Below are positions 34,864-47,867 of a DNA stretch of 64,000 nucleotides, piece by piece. A program made the position numbers and the translations under genes. The first letter of the stretch is position 1; each line of letters begins with the position of its first letter. Source of the DNA: Lycium barbarum (Eukaryota > Streptophyta > Magnoliopsida > Solanales > Solanaceae); assembly GCF_019175385.1 (NCBI RefSeq), contig NC_083344.1:59210782-59274781 (forward strand), in the 5' to 3' direction. The notes beneath the pieces were generated by a model that was not told the origin of the DNA, searched no databases, and worked only from the letters and a program-made list of their open reading frames with translations.

Positions 34864-37800
34864 TGTCACGACCCAACCCCGTGGGCCGCGACCAGTGCCC
34901 GAGCTGGGCACCTATACGTACCCGATACCCAAATTAGCATATTAACAGAATAATAATATAATAATAATATCAGTGGACGCTACAGAATTTAACAGAAAAG
35001 CAGACTTGGCACACATAGGCCGATAAGGCCATCATAGAACAAAATATCCCAAACATATGTACAGAACCCACACAGATATATCCACAGACCTCTACAGAAC
35101 ATATCATAATCATAAGACGGGACAGGGCCCCGTCATACCCAGAATAATGTACATATCCAGATAGCAGTGACAGACTGTACCAAAAGATGGGCTCTGAAGA
35201 AGAGAGCGCCCCAAAATAGCAGAGATGGGATCCTAAACAGATGGATCAGCGAACCTGTCGTCTGTACCTGCGCGGCATGAAAACGCAGCCCCCGAAGAAA
35301 GGGGGTCAGTACGAAATATGTACTGAATATGTAAAGCGGAATCACAGAAGTCAAATCATAATGATTACAGAAAATGAGTACAAAATCCAGAGTGTCAAAT
35401 GCATATTTCCAAAACAGACAGAATGTGTACAAAAACATATGTCATATCATATCCGGTCCCTGCCACGGGACTCGGCAGACAGAACGTGGCCACCCTCCCG
35501 ACACTGGTGCCACCATACAGAGGAATCAGAAAAAGGGGCGTGGCCCCGCATCATAAAATGTCATATCAAAATGGCCATAACAGATCAGATCAGAATAGGC
35601 GGACATGGCACATCATACTCCACAGACCCATGTACGCGTATACCTGCCCCCTCACATCGGGACGCGGCGAACAATGCAGAGAATCACGCTTGACAACATA
35701 TCCTGGCCCGGGCTCAGTGTGGGAAACATTGGGACATCCACGAATGGAGTAGTGAGAGACTAATGCAATTTAAAAATATCATAAAATGTTTTCAAAGACT
35801 CGATGAAGCGTATCAAAGCCAAACAAATCCATGGAGTCAGACGGAATCATAATAAATGTATTTCGGATATCATAATAAATTACAGAAATATAACTTTCCT
35901 GAAGTCATTCCGAGTGTCAAAATAATTTATAATATTTAGTAGAATATTTAAAATAATATTCGTTAAGCGATTAGTAGGGTAATCGAAGCATTTCTTTCAA
36001 AAATCGCTTAAAAAGGAAGCTTTAACACATTAAGGGCAAAACCGGAAATAGTGGGCCCGCCTCGGGACAAACAAGGCGGCGGGCTCAAATTATGCCCTCT
36101 AAGCTTATGGTATCACCTAAAAAGGTTCTACAGATATTCCATGAATTTTTAAGTGATTGAGAGCAAAATTGCATAATTCCAAGAAATAGCGTATCAAAAT
36201 GGTTCAATTCTACTGAAGGAAAAACTGAAATTTTCTCTTGCGGATTCCGAGGGCCATCAAGAGGTCCTTCAAGGCCCGGATCCGACCCTAACACACTAAG
36301 GGCATGCCAAGGGAAGAATTGGGGTTGCTTTACATACCTTTCACGCTCCTTACGCCTTTCCAAACTCACTTCCCGTTTCGTCGAAAAACTGCAATTGGTC
36401 AAGTTTACCAATTGTAAGTTATAAATACCATAATTTCAACTTAATGCATATTTGTCTACCGAAATTTCGGCAGCACTTCCCCTATACATATAGCACCCCG
36501 AGAATTCAACTCGGCTATAGATTATCAACAACAACCCAAACGACAACATCAATATCAACAATGAACATTAAAAACACAAATATCCTTCAACTAGTCATTT
36601 TTCTCACAAGTTGACATAATCTTCAATTCAACCCAAACTTTCAACTAATATCAATAATTTCACATTCATCAACAATCAAGATCATCACCATATAGTTCTA
36701 GAAACATTTCATATCGTTTTCCTCAAGTTATACACTCGATATACATGATATACAATTTTCCGCCAAAGTCATAACTTATGCAAAACATCAAATCTTTGGC
36801 ATACAATTTCATAACAAGTTTCCAACTTCCAAATTCAAATCCCAAACTCTCCAAATTCTACAAATGGTCACAATTACCAAATATTAATTATACGCTCTTA
36901 GGAATTGAATCTTAAGTTAACATCTTTCTACAGAAATTTGGGCAGCATCTCCCCTGTTTATATGTCTAGCCCGAATTCTCAATTCAACAACCAGCACAAC
37001 AATAACAATACCAGAATCAATAGTATTATTTCCCACATCAAATTATTCCATAAAACATCCCATATGGTGTTTGTACCATATTTCCACCAACCAAATTAAT
37101 TTACAGCAGTTAAACAACTCCTTTTCCATAAATCAACCAAGATTAATGTTAACAATGAAAGATTCATACCTATATCGCGATAATATTTCTGTATCTTCAC
37201 TTCTTCACCCTGACCTTGAGCCACAACACATTACTACACAATTTTGTAGTTGTAACTGTGCGCTGTCTGGACCGGAATTTGAAAATTATATTTTGATTTG
37301 CGTGCAAATTGATGGGTGGAAGTTGGTGGAAGTTTTCAGAGATTTTGGGGAGGCTTAGAGGGTGTTTTGTTGTTGATTGGGGGCTAAAGCCCCGTTATAT
37401 AACCTTTTAGAATCTGCCAGAACTGTCTAGAATAGTGTTCAGCGCGATCGCGCCACCTTCTGGCGCGTTCGCGCTGTGTTACAGATTTTCTTCTGCGCGT
37501 TCGCGCCCCTCCCAGGCGCGATCGCGCAGACCTTTTTTTCTTCCTGGACCTTCGTTCAGTAAAACGGTCATAACGTTTGATCCCGATATCGTATGAGGGC
37601 CCACGACCTATGGATGGAAAGCTAATTCTATTATCTACAACTTTTATTTCTGGGCGTTTTCCCAAATTCCAAATTTATAATACCGTTTTTGCCCCTAGAA
37701 GTCAGATCATCCGAAAATGCTTCCTTAAATTGTCCCTTTTGGAGGGCTTCCACTTTGATTTGGCCCAAGGGTCCTTCTTGACTTGTGTTTAACTTCACAT

Positions 37801-37916
37801 ATGTGATTCATATAATTTGTCACATGTCCCAAAAAAAAAATAAAAAAAATCTTGACATGTGGGCCCCACCTCAACTTACAATTAATCCGACGTTCAAAAA
37901 AATACGGGATGTAACA
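34864..37916 (-). repeat. E6 5' LTR (3.05 kb)
   Basis: It starts TGTTACATCCCG on the element strand (37916) and ends GTCGTGACA (34864). Contents match the 3' LTR: GCGCGWTCGCGC cluster 37442-37527, TTATATAA 37395-37402, palindrome 36456-36473, mini-exon-like unit 36338-36388. Promoter, first exon and 5' untranslated sequence of the gag transcript would lie here. Confidence 0.93.
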
Positions 37917-37921
37917 ATAAC

Positions 37922-38858
37922 CAGCCGATCTAACCCTCTTATGCTGGCCTCTGTCGTAATCTCTATCTGGCTGACATCCTCTATGTCGATTCTCTACCCC
38001 CTGTGCATATGCTTGTACCCGAGCAATATCCATACCTAGCTGAAGAGCCACTGCCATACAGCCATCAATCAAATAATGATCCAGCCCCATCACATAACGA
38101 TGCACTCTATCAGTCATATCAGCTACAATAGTAGGCGCATACCTAGCCAACGAATCAAACTCAAGACTGTACTCTCGAACACTCCTGCCACCCTGCCTCA
38201 AATGTAAGAATCTATCAACTCTGGCTCGCCTAATCTCTCGAGGAAGGAAGTGGCCAAGGAAGGCCTCCAAAAACTCATTCCATACTGCTAGAGGAGCACC
38301 CTCGCCCCTGGATAACTCCAACGACTCATACCAATTAACAGCTACATCACGCAGCCGATACGAAGCCAACTCAACAGACTCAGTCACAGAAGCCTTGATT
38401 ATCCTCAATGTACGCAGCACCTGCAGAATAAACTCATGCGGATCATCCTCGGGCTTTGACCCAAAAAACTCTGGAGGATTATAATTTAAGAAATCACGAG
38501 CCCTCAAACTATCAGATCTATCCGCATGGTCAACTCCTAGTCCATGCCTGCGAGCCTGCCCTGCTACTAATCTGGCCAGCAGCTGAACTGCATCTCTCAT
38601 GGCCCTATCCTCCGCCCCTGGCTGAGGAGCTGGAGGCTCAAGTACTGGGGCCTTGGCAGCTGGCGGTGGTACCGCCCCCTGAACTGGAGCTGCTGCTGCT
38701 CTAAGCTCCTCTGGAGATGGCGGTGTAGTAAAACTCGTCGACTGAAGTACAATCTCAGGCATAGATTGGGCACGGGCTCTAGTAACTCTCTGAGTCTGGC
38801 TAGTATCTCCTGCTACTGATTTGCCCTTCTGGGCAGCTGTCGCTTTCTTTGGAGGCAT
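37922..38858 (-). pseudogene. gag: E3 gag N-terminal two thirds
   Basis: The start is ATG 38856-38858 (MPPKKATAAQKGKS). It is open to 37917, where E6 interrupts it after 'RVRSAGY'. It contains an Ala/Pro-rich N-terminal region, then the gag core ('FFGSKPEDDPHEFI', 'NWYESLEL', 'EIRRARVDRFLHLRQ', 'EYSLEFDSLARYAP', 'GMDIARVQAYAQGVE'). No stop occurs within this part. The apparent frame continues into the E6 LTR, but that extension is not gag. The next piece of the gene is at 29128-29165. Confidence 0.9.
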
Positions 38859-39062
38859 AGCTGTAAACACAATAAGTCGTTAGGGAGGGATTTTCCTGAT
38901 AATATAGCTCTATCGCACGATCTAGAGTAAGAAGGAAAAGAAACATCCTAAATGTCATGTAGCTTCCTGTTTATAGATGTGGTGCACAACACACCGATAA
39001 ACAAGACTCTACTAGACACGGTTTGTAGACACTCCGAGGATGAACTGCTCTGATAGCACTTT
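38859..39062 (-). promoter_or_regulatory. E3 leader with degenerate primer site and hairpin
   Basis: The primer site (complement of 39047-39058) reads TGCTATCAGAGC, one change from the consensus. The hairpin at 38976-38995 is identical to that of E8: GGTGTG-TTGTGCAC-CACATC. Confidence 0.87.
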
Positions 39063-41626
39063 TGTCATGACCCAACCCCATGGGCCATGACTAGTGCCCG
39101 AACTGGACACCCGGATAGGAACCTGTTAAATTTAGTCAAATTGGAACTAAGGACAATACGGAAATATTTAAAAACAAACAAAGGGTTCGCAGCACCACAT
39201 ATCATAAACCTGTCTCCTGAGGAGTCACAGCATAACAATAACACAATATGTAAGCCAACAAGGCTGCCACTATACACGGGGATATCCAAAGCAAACCATA
39301 TAGACACAGCTGACCAAAAAATATATACAACCCACTCATGTCTACAGACCTCTAAGAGTACAAGAGTGAAATATGACGGGACAGGGCCTCGCTGTACCCC
39401 TGGATGTATATATAATTCTATATAGAAGATCTGTACCAAAATATCTAGGCTCCGAAACAATGGAGCTCTCCAAACAGCTGAGCAGAAGTCCTAAGCTGGA
39501 GGATCACCAAATCGAGTATCTGTACCTGTGGGCATGAAATCCAGCCCCCCGAAGAAAGGGGGTCAGTACGAGATATGTACTGAGTATATAAAGCATGTAA
39601 TGCAATAAGGAAAATCACAACTGCATAAACGATTACAGGAGGCAAGTATGATAATCAAAGATACCAATGCACCTGTGCCGTACGATATGAAAATCATGCA
39701 TGTCTATATCATATACCATATACGGCCCATTATGGGACTCGGTGAATAAGTCATCATATACCATACTCGGAGCCATAATCACATCATCATCATCATATAC
39801 ATACATATATATATACCGTACCCGGCCCTCTAGTGAAGGACTCAGTGAACAATTTAGTGAAACTGTGCACGAAAACATACCCGGCCCGGGACTCAGTGAA
39901 AGATACATTAACAGCATGCACGAGCAGAATAGTGAGCAACCATATGCAAACTAAGTTATATCTGAGACTCAATAGAATAGTCAAAACGAACTATCATTTA
40001 AAAATCAAAGGCAATGGTCATGTCAAGTATCCTTCTAATGTCACTATGGAATATATCAAATAGAACTTCTGGAATCATAGACACGTATCGAGACATAATG
40101 AAGTAAGTTTTGGAAATCAAGAACATTAGCCATCCTAGTGTCTCTAAGAATAGGAGCTTCTTTGGAGTTATACATTCGTCGTCTGTTTGTCTCACATAGA
40201 TCATCCCAAAAGAAAAAAGGGTTATCTTTACATACCTGTCATAGATCAACCGTAACCAAGCTTGCTTGGTCGTCCCTTTAGCCTATTAATATGAGAGTAA
40301 CACTATTGTTAATAAACTACGATTTCCCAAACTTAATAAGCTACAACCAATCACTTATGGGAATCACTTCTTAGTTTATACTCCTTGATTAGTATTTTAA
40401 TTAGTTAAGAACTTAATGGAAATCGGGCAGCATTTCTTCTATATAACTCGCCTAACCCAAACTTCCAACTAATCTCCGCTAATCACAACAATACCAACAA
40501 CAACGATAATAGAAATAATCATATCAAATCCTTAAAATCCAGCCCATAAACAACTCAAACAACCCAATAACCACTCTTAACCCTTTTTCAATCCAAATCA
40601 TTAACATCTAAGATTATACACCAAACAGACCAACATACGCTTCGCATGCGATACCTTATACACTTCTTTCTTCCAAATTTAGGAGCCATATCAACAACAA
40701 CACGACAACAACAAGAACAACAACACATAAACATACTTATAACCACACTTTTAATCTTTCAAATCGACAAGAACAGCCCACAACTTCATGAACATCTAAT
40801 CCAATTCATGTCTCAACAATCTCATAAAAACAACTACAACTTAAATTATCAAAATTCCTTCATTTTTAACACATAATCCATAACAATAATAACAATAACA
40901 ACAATCAAACCTAATCCGATTAAAAGAACTCCAATTCTGCCCATTTACACGCCAACAATAATCATGTAATTTTCTCACTTCCGAATTCGTCTAACACAAT
41001 TTAATCTCTCCATTACAACATCATTAACTCCAATTACATTTGAAGAAGAAGAAATCTTACCTTAAATTGATTAGGACAGATCCTACAATCACTTCCACCA
41101 ATTGCACCACTTCTTCTTCTTCAATTTAAATTCTTATGTTGCTACCTCCTTGAACATGTAAAGCACCTTGGAATTTAATTTAAACTATATTTTTTGCTAT
41201 CAAGATGATGAAAAATTGCCATGGCCGTGAGCTGCCATGGCTGTGCTAAGCAAATGGTTTCAAGAAATTATGAAGAGGATGTTGTGAATAATGAGTCATC
41301 TTATGTCTTATATATGCAACCCATAAATTCTACACGTGCCCCACAATAGCATGGACCAATCATATTTGGCCATGTTGTAGTGGGGTCCATTTGACACACT
41401 AATTAGTTTAATTAACCCTTAATCACCACTTAATAATCTAATCATGGTTAGTTAATTCCTAATTTCCACTAATATTTCTACACTAATTGAAATTTACAAC
41501 AAATCGTGCACTTTATTAAAATCAGGTTGAAAAAGTCCTTGTCTCATTTCTAAAAAATAACCTTGTCCTTGAACTTACGTTGATTAACTTACGAATAATC
41601 CAACGTACAAAAATATGGGGTATAAC
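39063..41626 (-). repeat. E3 5' LTR (2.56 kb)
   Basis: It pairs with 11430-14044 and is flanked by TGCGC at 41627-41631. It has GGTCATGACA instead of GGTCGTGACA at its 3' end. The central palindrome is decayed (CGGAAATCGGGCAGCATTTC region near 40420-40440). Paired hairpins are at 39545-39582. Confidence 0.92.
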
Positions 41627-41631
41627 ATGCG

Positions 41632-44012
41632 CCTCCACGATTTGCAGGTAGGAGATTTGATTGCTCCTTTCGTTCAGGACAGGGTCAAAGTTTGAGGGCC
41701 TCAGATTCTCAGTTTGGGGGAGATTATATCCAGAGGAGACCCCTAGTATCGCGATGCAGCCAGTGCGGTTGACTACATTCCGGACAGTGTCGTCAAGGTT
41801 CAGATGCTTGTTATGCCTGTGGCCAGGTTGGGCATATGATGCGAGATTGCCCGTCGATGAGTGGTAGATTTGGGGTTCAGCCCACAGGATCAGCAGCTGG
41901 TTCCTCTTCAGTGTGCCCGGTAGGGCAGACCTCTCGGATCCCAGCAAGTCGAGGTAGAGGCAGAGGGGGAGCATCTACTTCGGGTGCCACTCAGCCCCGT
42001 ATGTATGCTTTAGCCGGATGATAGGATCTTGAGTCCTCCCCGGATATGGTTACAGGTACATTATCCGTATTTTCCCATGATGTGTATGCATTGGTAGATC
42101 CGGGTTCTACCTATCTTATATTACTTCATATGTTGCTGGTCGTATTGGGGTGAAACCTGAGCCAATTAAACCTTTTGAGGTATCTACTCCGGTTAGTGAT
42201 CCCGTGATAGCTAGACGAGTGTATAAAAATTGTGTAATTGTGATATGCGACCGCCAGACTAAAGTTGATTTAGTTGAGCTGGAAATGTTAGATTTCGATG
42301 TGATTATGGGTATGGATTGGTTGGCCTCATGTTATGCTAATGTTGATTGCCGAATGAAAGTAGTTCGATTTCAATTCCAGGGAGAGCCCGTGCTTGAATG
42401 GAAGGGTAACGCAGCATCTCCCAGGGGTAGGTTTATTTCCTATCTTAAGGCAAGTAAGATGATAGCAAAAGGCTACATTTATCACTTAGTCCGAGTTCAT
42501 GACACCGAAGCAAAGTCGCCAACTTTCTAATCCATTCTGGTAATGAATGAATTTCTGGATGTATTTCCAGATGAACTTCCAGGCCTTCCTCCGGAAAGAG
42601 AGATTGATTTCACTATTGATGTGTTGCTGGACACCAAGCCTATTTCTATTCCACCTTACCGAATGGCTCCGGCAAAATTGAAAGAGCTAAAGGCACAGTT
42701 GAAAGATTTGCTTGAGAAGGGGTTTATTAGACCCAGTTCATCACCGTGGGGAGCACCAGTCCTATTCGTGAGGAAGAAAGATGGTTCCTTACGGATGTGT
42801 ATCGATTATAGGCAGTTGAATAAGGTGACGATAAAGAACAAATATCCTCTCCCAAGGATTGATGATTTGTTTGATCAATTATAAGGTGCCAAGTGGTTTT
42901 CCAAAATAGACTTGAGGTCAGGTTATCACCAAGTGAGAGTTAAAGAATAAGATATTCCCAAAACAACTTTTAGAACAAGATATGGCCATTATGAATTCCG
43001 GGTGATGTCATTTGGGTTAACTAATGCTCCGGCAGTGTTTATGAATTTGATGAATAACGTATTTAGGCCTCTCTTGGATTTATTTGTAATAGTATTCATT
43101 GACGATATTCTGGTATACTCTCGCACAGAATCAGAACATGCTGATCATTTACGTATTGTTCTTGGAATTCTTCGAACCCGAGAATTGTATGCAAAATTTT
43201 TAAAGTGCGAATTTTGATTGAATTCTGTGACATTTTTGGGTTATTTCAGATGATGGCATTCGAGTTGATACTCAGAAAATTAAAGCTGTGAAGACTTGGC
43301 CAAGGCCTACGACGCCTACAGAAGTCCGTAGTTTTCTGGGATTGGCAGGTTACTATAGAAGGTTCGTAGAAGGATTTTTCTCTATTTCAACCCCATTGAT
43401 GAAGCTAACCCAAAAGTCTGTTAAATTCCAATGGAATGATGCTTGTGAACGCAGCTTCCAAGAGTTGAAGGACAGATTAACCTCAGCCCCAGTATTAACA
43501 CTCCCAGAAGGGCCAGATGGTTATGTTGTATATTGTGATGCTTCCGGTGTTGGGTTAGGATGTGTGTTAATGCAGCACGATAAAGTCATCGCTTATGCTT
43601 CGAGACAGCTGCAGAAACATGAAAAGAACTACCCAACTTATGATCTCGAATTGGCTGCAGTTATTCATGCATTAAAGATGTGGAGACATTACTTGTATGG
43701 CATGTATGTTGATATCTATACAGATCATAAGAGTCTTCAATACATTTTCAAACAGAAGGAGTTAAATCTGGGGCAGAGGCGGTGGTTAGAATTATTGAAA
43801 GATTATGATGTGAGCATTTTATACCACCTCGGAAAGGTAAATGTAGTAGCTGATGCGCTTAGCCGCCGATCGATGGGCAGCCTATGTGAAGTTCCTCCGG
43901 AGAAGAAAGAATTAATTCATGAGCTCCACCAACTAGCTAATCTTGGAGTACGTCTAATTGATTCAGGTAGTGTAAGAATTGGTATTAATAATCCCACAGT
44001 TTCGTCCCTGAA
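41632..44012 (+). pseudogene. gag-pol: Host H gag end and pol first half (to E7 insertion)
   Basis: The frame resumes H gag directly after E3. The first zinc knuckle is damaged by TGA near 41770. The second is CYACGQVGHMMRDC (about 41809-41850, intact pattern). Then comes a Gly/Arg-rich linker, TGA-TAG at about 42019-42024, and protease DPGS followed by a one-base loss near 42108. RT runs about 42650-43200 with FIDD at 43095-43106 and stops at about 42529, 42883 and 42948. TGA replaces Trp near 43216, and a deletion follows. RNase H is open (43288-44012, [10 protein letters not shown], then the [10 protein letters not shown] motif). Translation past 44012 is E7 LTR. This is an old, inactive copy. 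Confidence 0.9.
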
Positions 44013-44654
44013 TGGTGCAAGCCGAGTTGCCTTAAGGACATTCCGAGGACCGTCCCGTGGAGTCAAAGTTTGGATGATAGCATGGAGAGGACGGATGGGA
44101 GATGGAAGAGCATTAAAGTGGCCAACGAGCAAGGAAGGCTATGTTTGCAAGAGGCCACATTCGCAAATTCAGGATTTGCATCTCCACAAGGCTAGCCAAA
44201 CAAGGCCCTTGCCTTATTAATGGCATTTATGTAATAAAGTATTGTCTTCTTTATTTCATTAGTATAAATAGCTAGTCTTTTATTTCATTAGGGGCTTTTG
44301 ATGAATTATGAAAATATTTTGAGTGTTTTGTGTTGTCTCAAGAGAGAGAAACAATTACGAGTCTTATGGATTTAAGCTCTTGTTGATTTGAGATTTGTTG
44401 AGAGGTTGGTTGCAAGGGAATCTAATTCCCTTGAGGTCTTTCTAAGAGTTTGGTGCTTGTTAATGTTAATTAATTGAGGTCTTTAGGTTTAATATACCTT
44501 TAGGTTGCTTTTAATTCCATTTTCTTGTGTCAATCTATCTATCCTTTACTTTGGTTGCCTAATTGTGCCTATTTTTGTGTCAATCTATCTATCTTTTCTT
44601 TTCCTTTTGTTTGTCTTCTTAATTTCCCGTTTCCGCGTATCCGTTCTTGTATCA
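44013..44654 (+). repeat. E7 5' LTR (642 bp)
   Basis: It starts TGGTGCAAGCCGAG and ends CTTGTATCA. TATAAATA lies at 44263-44270. The 3' LTR begins TGATGCAAGCC, so the third base has changed here. It is about 70 bases longer than the 3' LTR, partly from a repeated 'tgtgtcaatctatctatc' phrase. Confidence 0.9.
44263..44270 (+). promoter_or_regulatory. TATA box in E7 5' LTR
   Basis: TATAAATA, conserved at 59050-59057 in the 3' LTR and at 63112-63119 in E10, followed by CT-rich sequence. It is the likely core promoter of this family. Confidence 0.75.
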
Positions 44655-44985
44655 ATTTGTATCAGAGCTTAGCTTAGGTTTGTTCCATCAAATCTAGTCT
44701 TGAGTTTTGATTCAACAAAAAAAAATCGAAATTCAAGAAAAAAAAATCTCAAATTTTCTGGTTGATTTTTGTTGAATCTATTGTTAGATTAGAGTTTCTT
44801 AGTGTTTCTAGAATCCAAATCTTCCTTTTCGAGTTATTTGGAGTTGGGGTTTGTGTTCCACCATTCTTGAGGTTCAAAGCTTCAAGAACAAGGTTGGTGG
44901 GTTTGAAGAAGGATAAGAATTGAAGGTTCAAGTTGATTGGGGTTTCTTCTCTAGTGGATAAGGACTGTAAATCCGAAATTTGGAG
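44655..44985 (+). other. E7 leader, first part, with primer site
   Basis: The primer site TTGTATCAGAGC is at 44658-44669. The rest is A/T-rich leader without a gene. A stretch resembling 'ttgaaggttcaa...ttctctacatc...aatccgaaatttg' recurs after E8 at about 55985-56070, suggesting a local duplication in the leader. E8 then interrupts it (target GTATT 44986-44990). Confidence 0.75.
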
Positions 44986-44990
44986 GTATT

Positions 44991-47867
44991 TGTTATGTCC
45001 CATGTTTTCGCATATTTGGAAATCGAGAAAAATGAATAAGACTTGTGTGTTATAAGGAAATATTTTGATTCTAGATAATATGACTATGTTGGTTATGAAA
45101 CTATTGGTGCTAAGTCTTTGGGGAAGGCCGAGGGTAAATTTGAAAGTTCGGAAATTAGTTTCGGGAATTACAAAACGGGATTATAATGAATTTGGCCAAG
45201 AAATTGGACAACAAAAAAATTGAGGCCCAAGATTATGAGGTGGCCGGCCAAGGCAAGGCCCAAGCCTCTTATTAAGTGGTCATGTGATTTTCACATGACC
45301 CATATTTGGATATATATCAACATTTTCCTTGTAATGATCAAGAACAAATCAACACTTCAACTTTGAGCCTAAAGAAGGTCTCGGCCGAACCCAAGAAAAG
45401 AAAAAAAAAATCTCCAAGCTTTGATTCTAATCCAAAAGTCTTGTTCTTTCCATATTTGTAGAGCACTCAAGACGCTCTCCAACGGGGTACAATTAGTTTG
45501 GTGAAAGGAGCGCGTTTGCGGCAAGTCGGAAATTCAAGAAAAGGTATGAATTTTGTTATTTTAATGTTATGGAATTGGTATGAATGTGTTAAGGATTGAG
45601 AATAGACGAGAATTCCGTAGTATTGATGTGTGAATAAAACCGTGGGTGTGTGTGTGTGTAGTGAAGTGGTCGTGAGCCACAAGGTGTGTAAGGCAAGGTG
45701 AAATTGATTTTGTTTAAGTTGATTAGTTGCCTCGTTGTGACATTTAGGACGTAAATGAGTGTTTAACTAATTGAGTTGGTGTTGAAAATGATTGCGGATT
45801 ATTATGGGAAAGAATATAATTTCGGTATATTTGTGTATATCATTGTATAATTATGATATTAAGGCTTTAAATGTGACTTATGGTTATTGTTAATGAATTT
45901 GGAATGAAATAATGTAAGTTGGAATGTTCGTCGGAATTTTTGATGTTTCGGGCGAAATATGGAAAGTAAGGAACTTCTTGAAATTATGTATAGTGTTTGG
46001 AACCTAATTGGGATGTGCTTGAATAACCTTGAATGGGTGAATGAATACAATGAGGTGAACATTAGTTTGGAATTGTGAAGTTTGAATGAAAGTTTCCAAC
46101 TTTTATAGTAAAGAAGAATATGGAAGTTAGAATGATTTAGTTGTGGTTTATGTTGTTTGTGACGTTTGGGTTGTTGTTGTTGATGTTTATTGAGCCGAGC
46201 TAAGTCTCGGGGGTGTTAGATATATAGGGGAAGTGCTGCCGAAATTTCGGTAGGCAGAAATGAAGTTAATGGAATTTTTAAGCTTAAGAATCTCTAATAG
46301 GTAACTTTGACCATTTGCAGATTCTGGACGAAACGGGATTTGATTTTGGGGTGAGCATAAGACGTTCCTAAGGTATGTAGAGCTTCCCACTTCTTCTTTT
46401 GGCATGTCTTAGTATGTTAGGTTGATATCGGAACCCCGGGAGCAATTCTGCTCCTCGAAATCCGATCTAGAAAATGGCTACTATTCACTCAATTCAATTG
46501 AAGCCTAATGTTCCTATTTTGGCTAGTAATCGGATTACTTTGAAATCTTTATGTATGATCTTATAGACCCGAAATGTTCATAAATTATGTTCGCCACCTC
46601 GAGTTGACCCAAGGTGGGCCCGCTAACCCCGAGATGCCTTATTTGTCCTACTAGGCTCTTTTTTTTTTTTGATAAGCTTCGATAAAGAATCTTCGAATTT
46701 GGAATTTATCCTTTATGAAATAATGTTTTGAACACCATGAGATACTAAGTTATGTTTTGAGCCATATGTACCACTTTGGAAATATTTTGTGAAATAGACT
46801 TTCGTACTAATTAATTATTTGACTATTTTGGTTAATGAATTGACTTATGAAGTAATCAAGTTTCGAAAGGCTATTTTGATATACAAATTGCATTGTTTGC
46901 TCACGACTCCGCTCGTGCCTTATTATGACTTCGTTCACCGGTTCCCGGGCCGGTTATGATTCGTGCGCTCTATGATGATTCGGCCGTATGCTGTGTTACG
47001 GTTCCCCGAGGCCTCGCCATAGGGCCGGGTTCCGTTTGGAGTTATGCTGTTCATATGGCTGTGATGTGATACGCTCATATGTGTGTGTTCGGGGATGTAC
47101 GGAGATTTGAACCTTCTGGTGTTATGCTGTGTGTGGCACCAGCGTCGGAGTGGTGACCACGTTCCTAAGCTTTGCATGATTTTGTTTGCATTATGTATAT
47201 ATGATTTTGATAAACATTTGATATACTGTTCGGCATTTCTCTCTTCTGTATTCTGTTTGCTTTCAGTTGTGGCCTACATTTTTGTACTCCATGCTTTACA
47301 TACTCAGTACATCTTTCGTACTGACCCCCTTTCTTCGGGGGCTGCGTTTCATGCCCGCAGGTACAGACGTCGGTGATCCACCACTGTAGGCTTCACTTCT
47401 GCTATTTCGGAGTACTCCCTTGATTAGGAGTCCACTTTTGGTATATATATCTTTCGCCATGTATATATTTCTGCATATCTGACTATTTGGGTACGGCGGG
47501 GCCCTGTCCCGTCATATGATTCTGTCGGTCTGTTTAGAGGTCTGTGGACATGTTTGTGGGTTATGGTCAGTCTGTATGCTTATGTGTATATGTTGTTTGG
47601 GCGATCCCATACGCCGAGGCGGCCGGTCCGCATATGTTTATACGATGCCTTGTTAGCCCTGTGTGGCCTTTGCTGGTGTTTGCTGTGTGCAGGATCATTC
47701 TGGATAGTCCGAAAAACAAAGGAGACTCTGCCGAAATTTTTCTGGGAATTGTCTAAATTTGGAATATAGCCTTGTCGGCTTCTGCTATATATTTGAATAC
47801 GTTTGATAGATGGGTTTGGGTGCCCAGATCGGGCACTAGTCACGGCCTACGGGGTTGGGTCGTGACA
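44991..47867 (+). repeat. E8 5' LTR (2.88 kb)
   Basis: It runs TGTTATGTCC to GTCGTGACA. The inverted repeat GGTCATGTG-N5-CACATGACC (45278-45300) lies ten bases before TATATAT (45311-45317). Other elements: donor 45543/45544, palindrome 46236-46253, mini-exon-like unit 46321-46372, acceptor at 47360 after the paired hairpins (about 47305-47341). Confidence 0.94.

Larger units (their letters stand above)
29166..37916 (-). mobile_element. E6: young gag-only gypsy element
   Basis: Both LTRs (29166-32214 and 34864-37916) are flanked by ATAAC (29161-29165 and 37917-37921). The LTRs are almost identical over 3.05 kb, with about a dozen differences found by eye. The internal region is only 2.65 kb: leader, gag, the first residues of protease, then about 0.9 kb of non-coding sequence. 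No RT, RNase H or integrase is present, so it is non-autonomous by structure and yet is the most recent insertion visible here. Confidence 0.95.
11430..41626 (-). mobile_element. E3: full gypsy element, minus strand, split by E4, E5 and E6
   Basis: Both LTRs (11430-14044 and 39063-41626) are present and flanked by TGCGC (11425-11429 and 41627-41631). Internal pieces: leader and gag start 37922-39062, a gag scrap 29128-29165, another scrap 26200-26206, and protease-to-tail 14197-17821. Removing E4 (duplication CCTCC) and E6 (duplication ATAAC) rejoins gag. A further segment covering the zinc knuckles is missing around E5. The two LTRs differ visibly (substitutions plus a roughly 65 bp duplication in the left one), so E3 is older than its guests. 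Confidence 0.92.

Noticed and set aside
37725..38870. A long minus-strand ORF that seems to end in a new C-terminus after gag
   Set aside because: Only 37922-38858 is E3 gag. The rest is chance reading into the E6 LTR across its insertion point.
43288..44220. RNase H ORF with an extra 69 residues
   Set aside because: Past 44012 the frame runs into the E7 LTR. The extension is not part of the protein.
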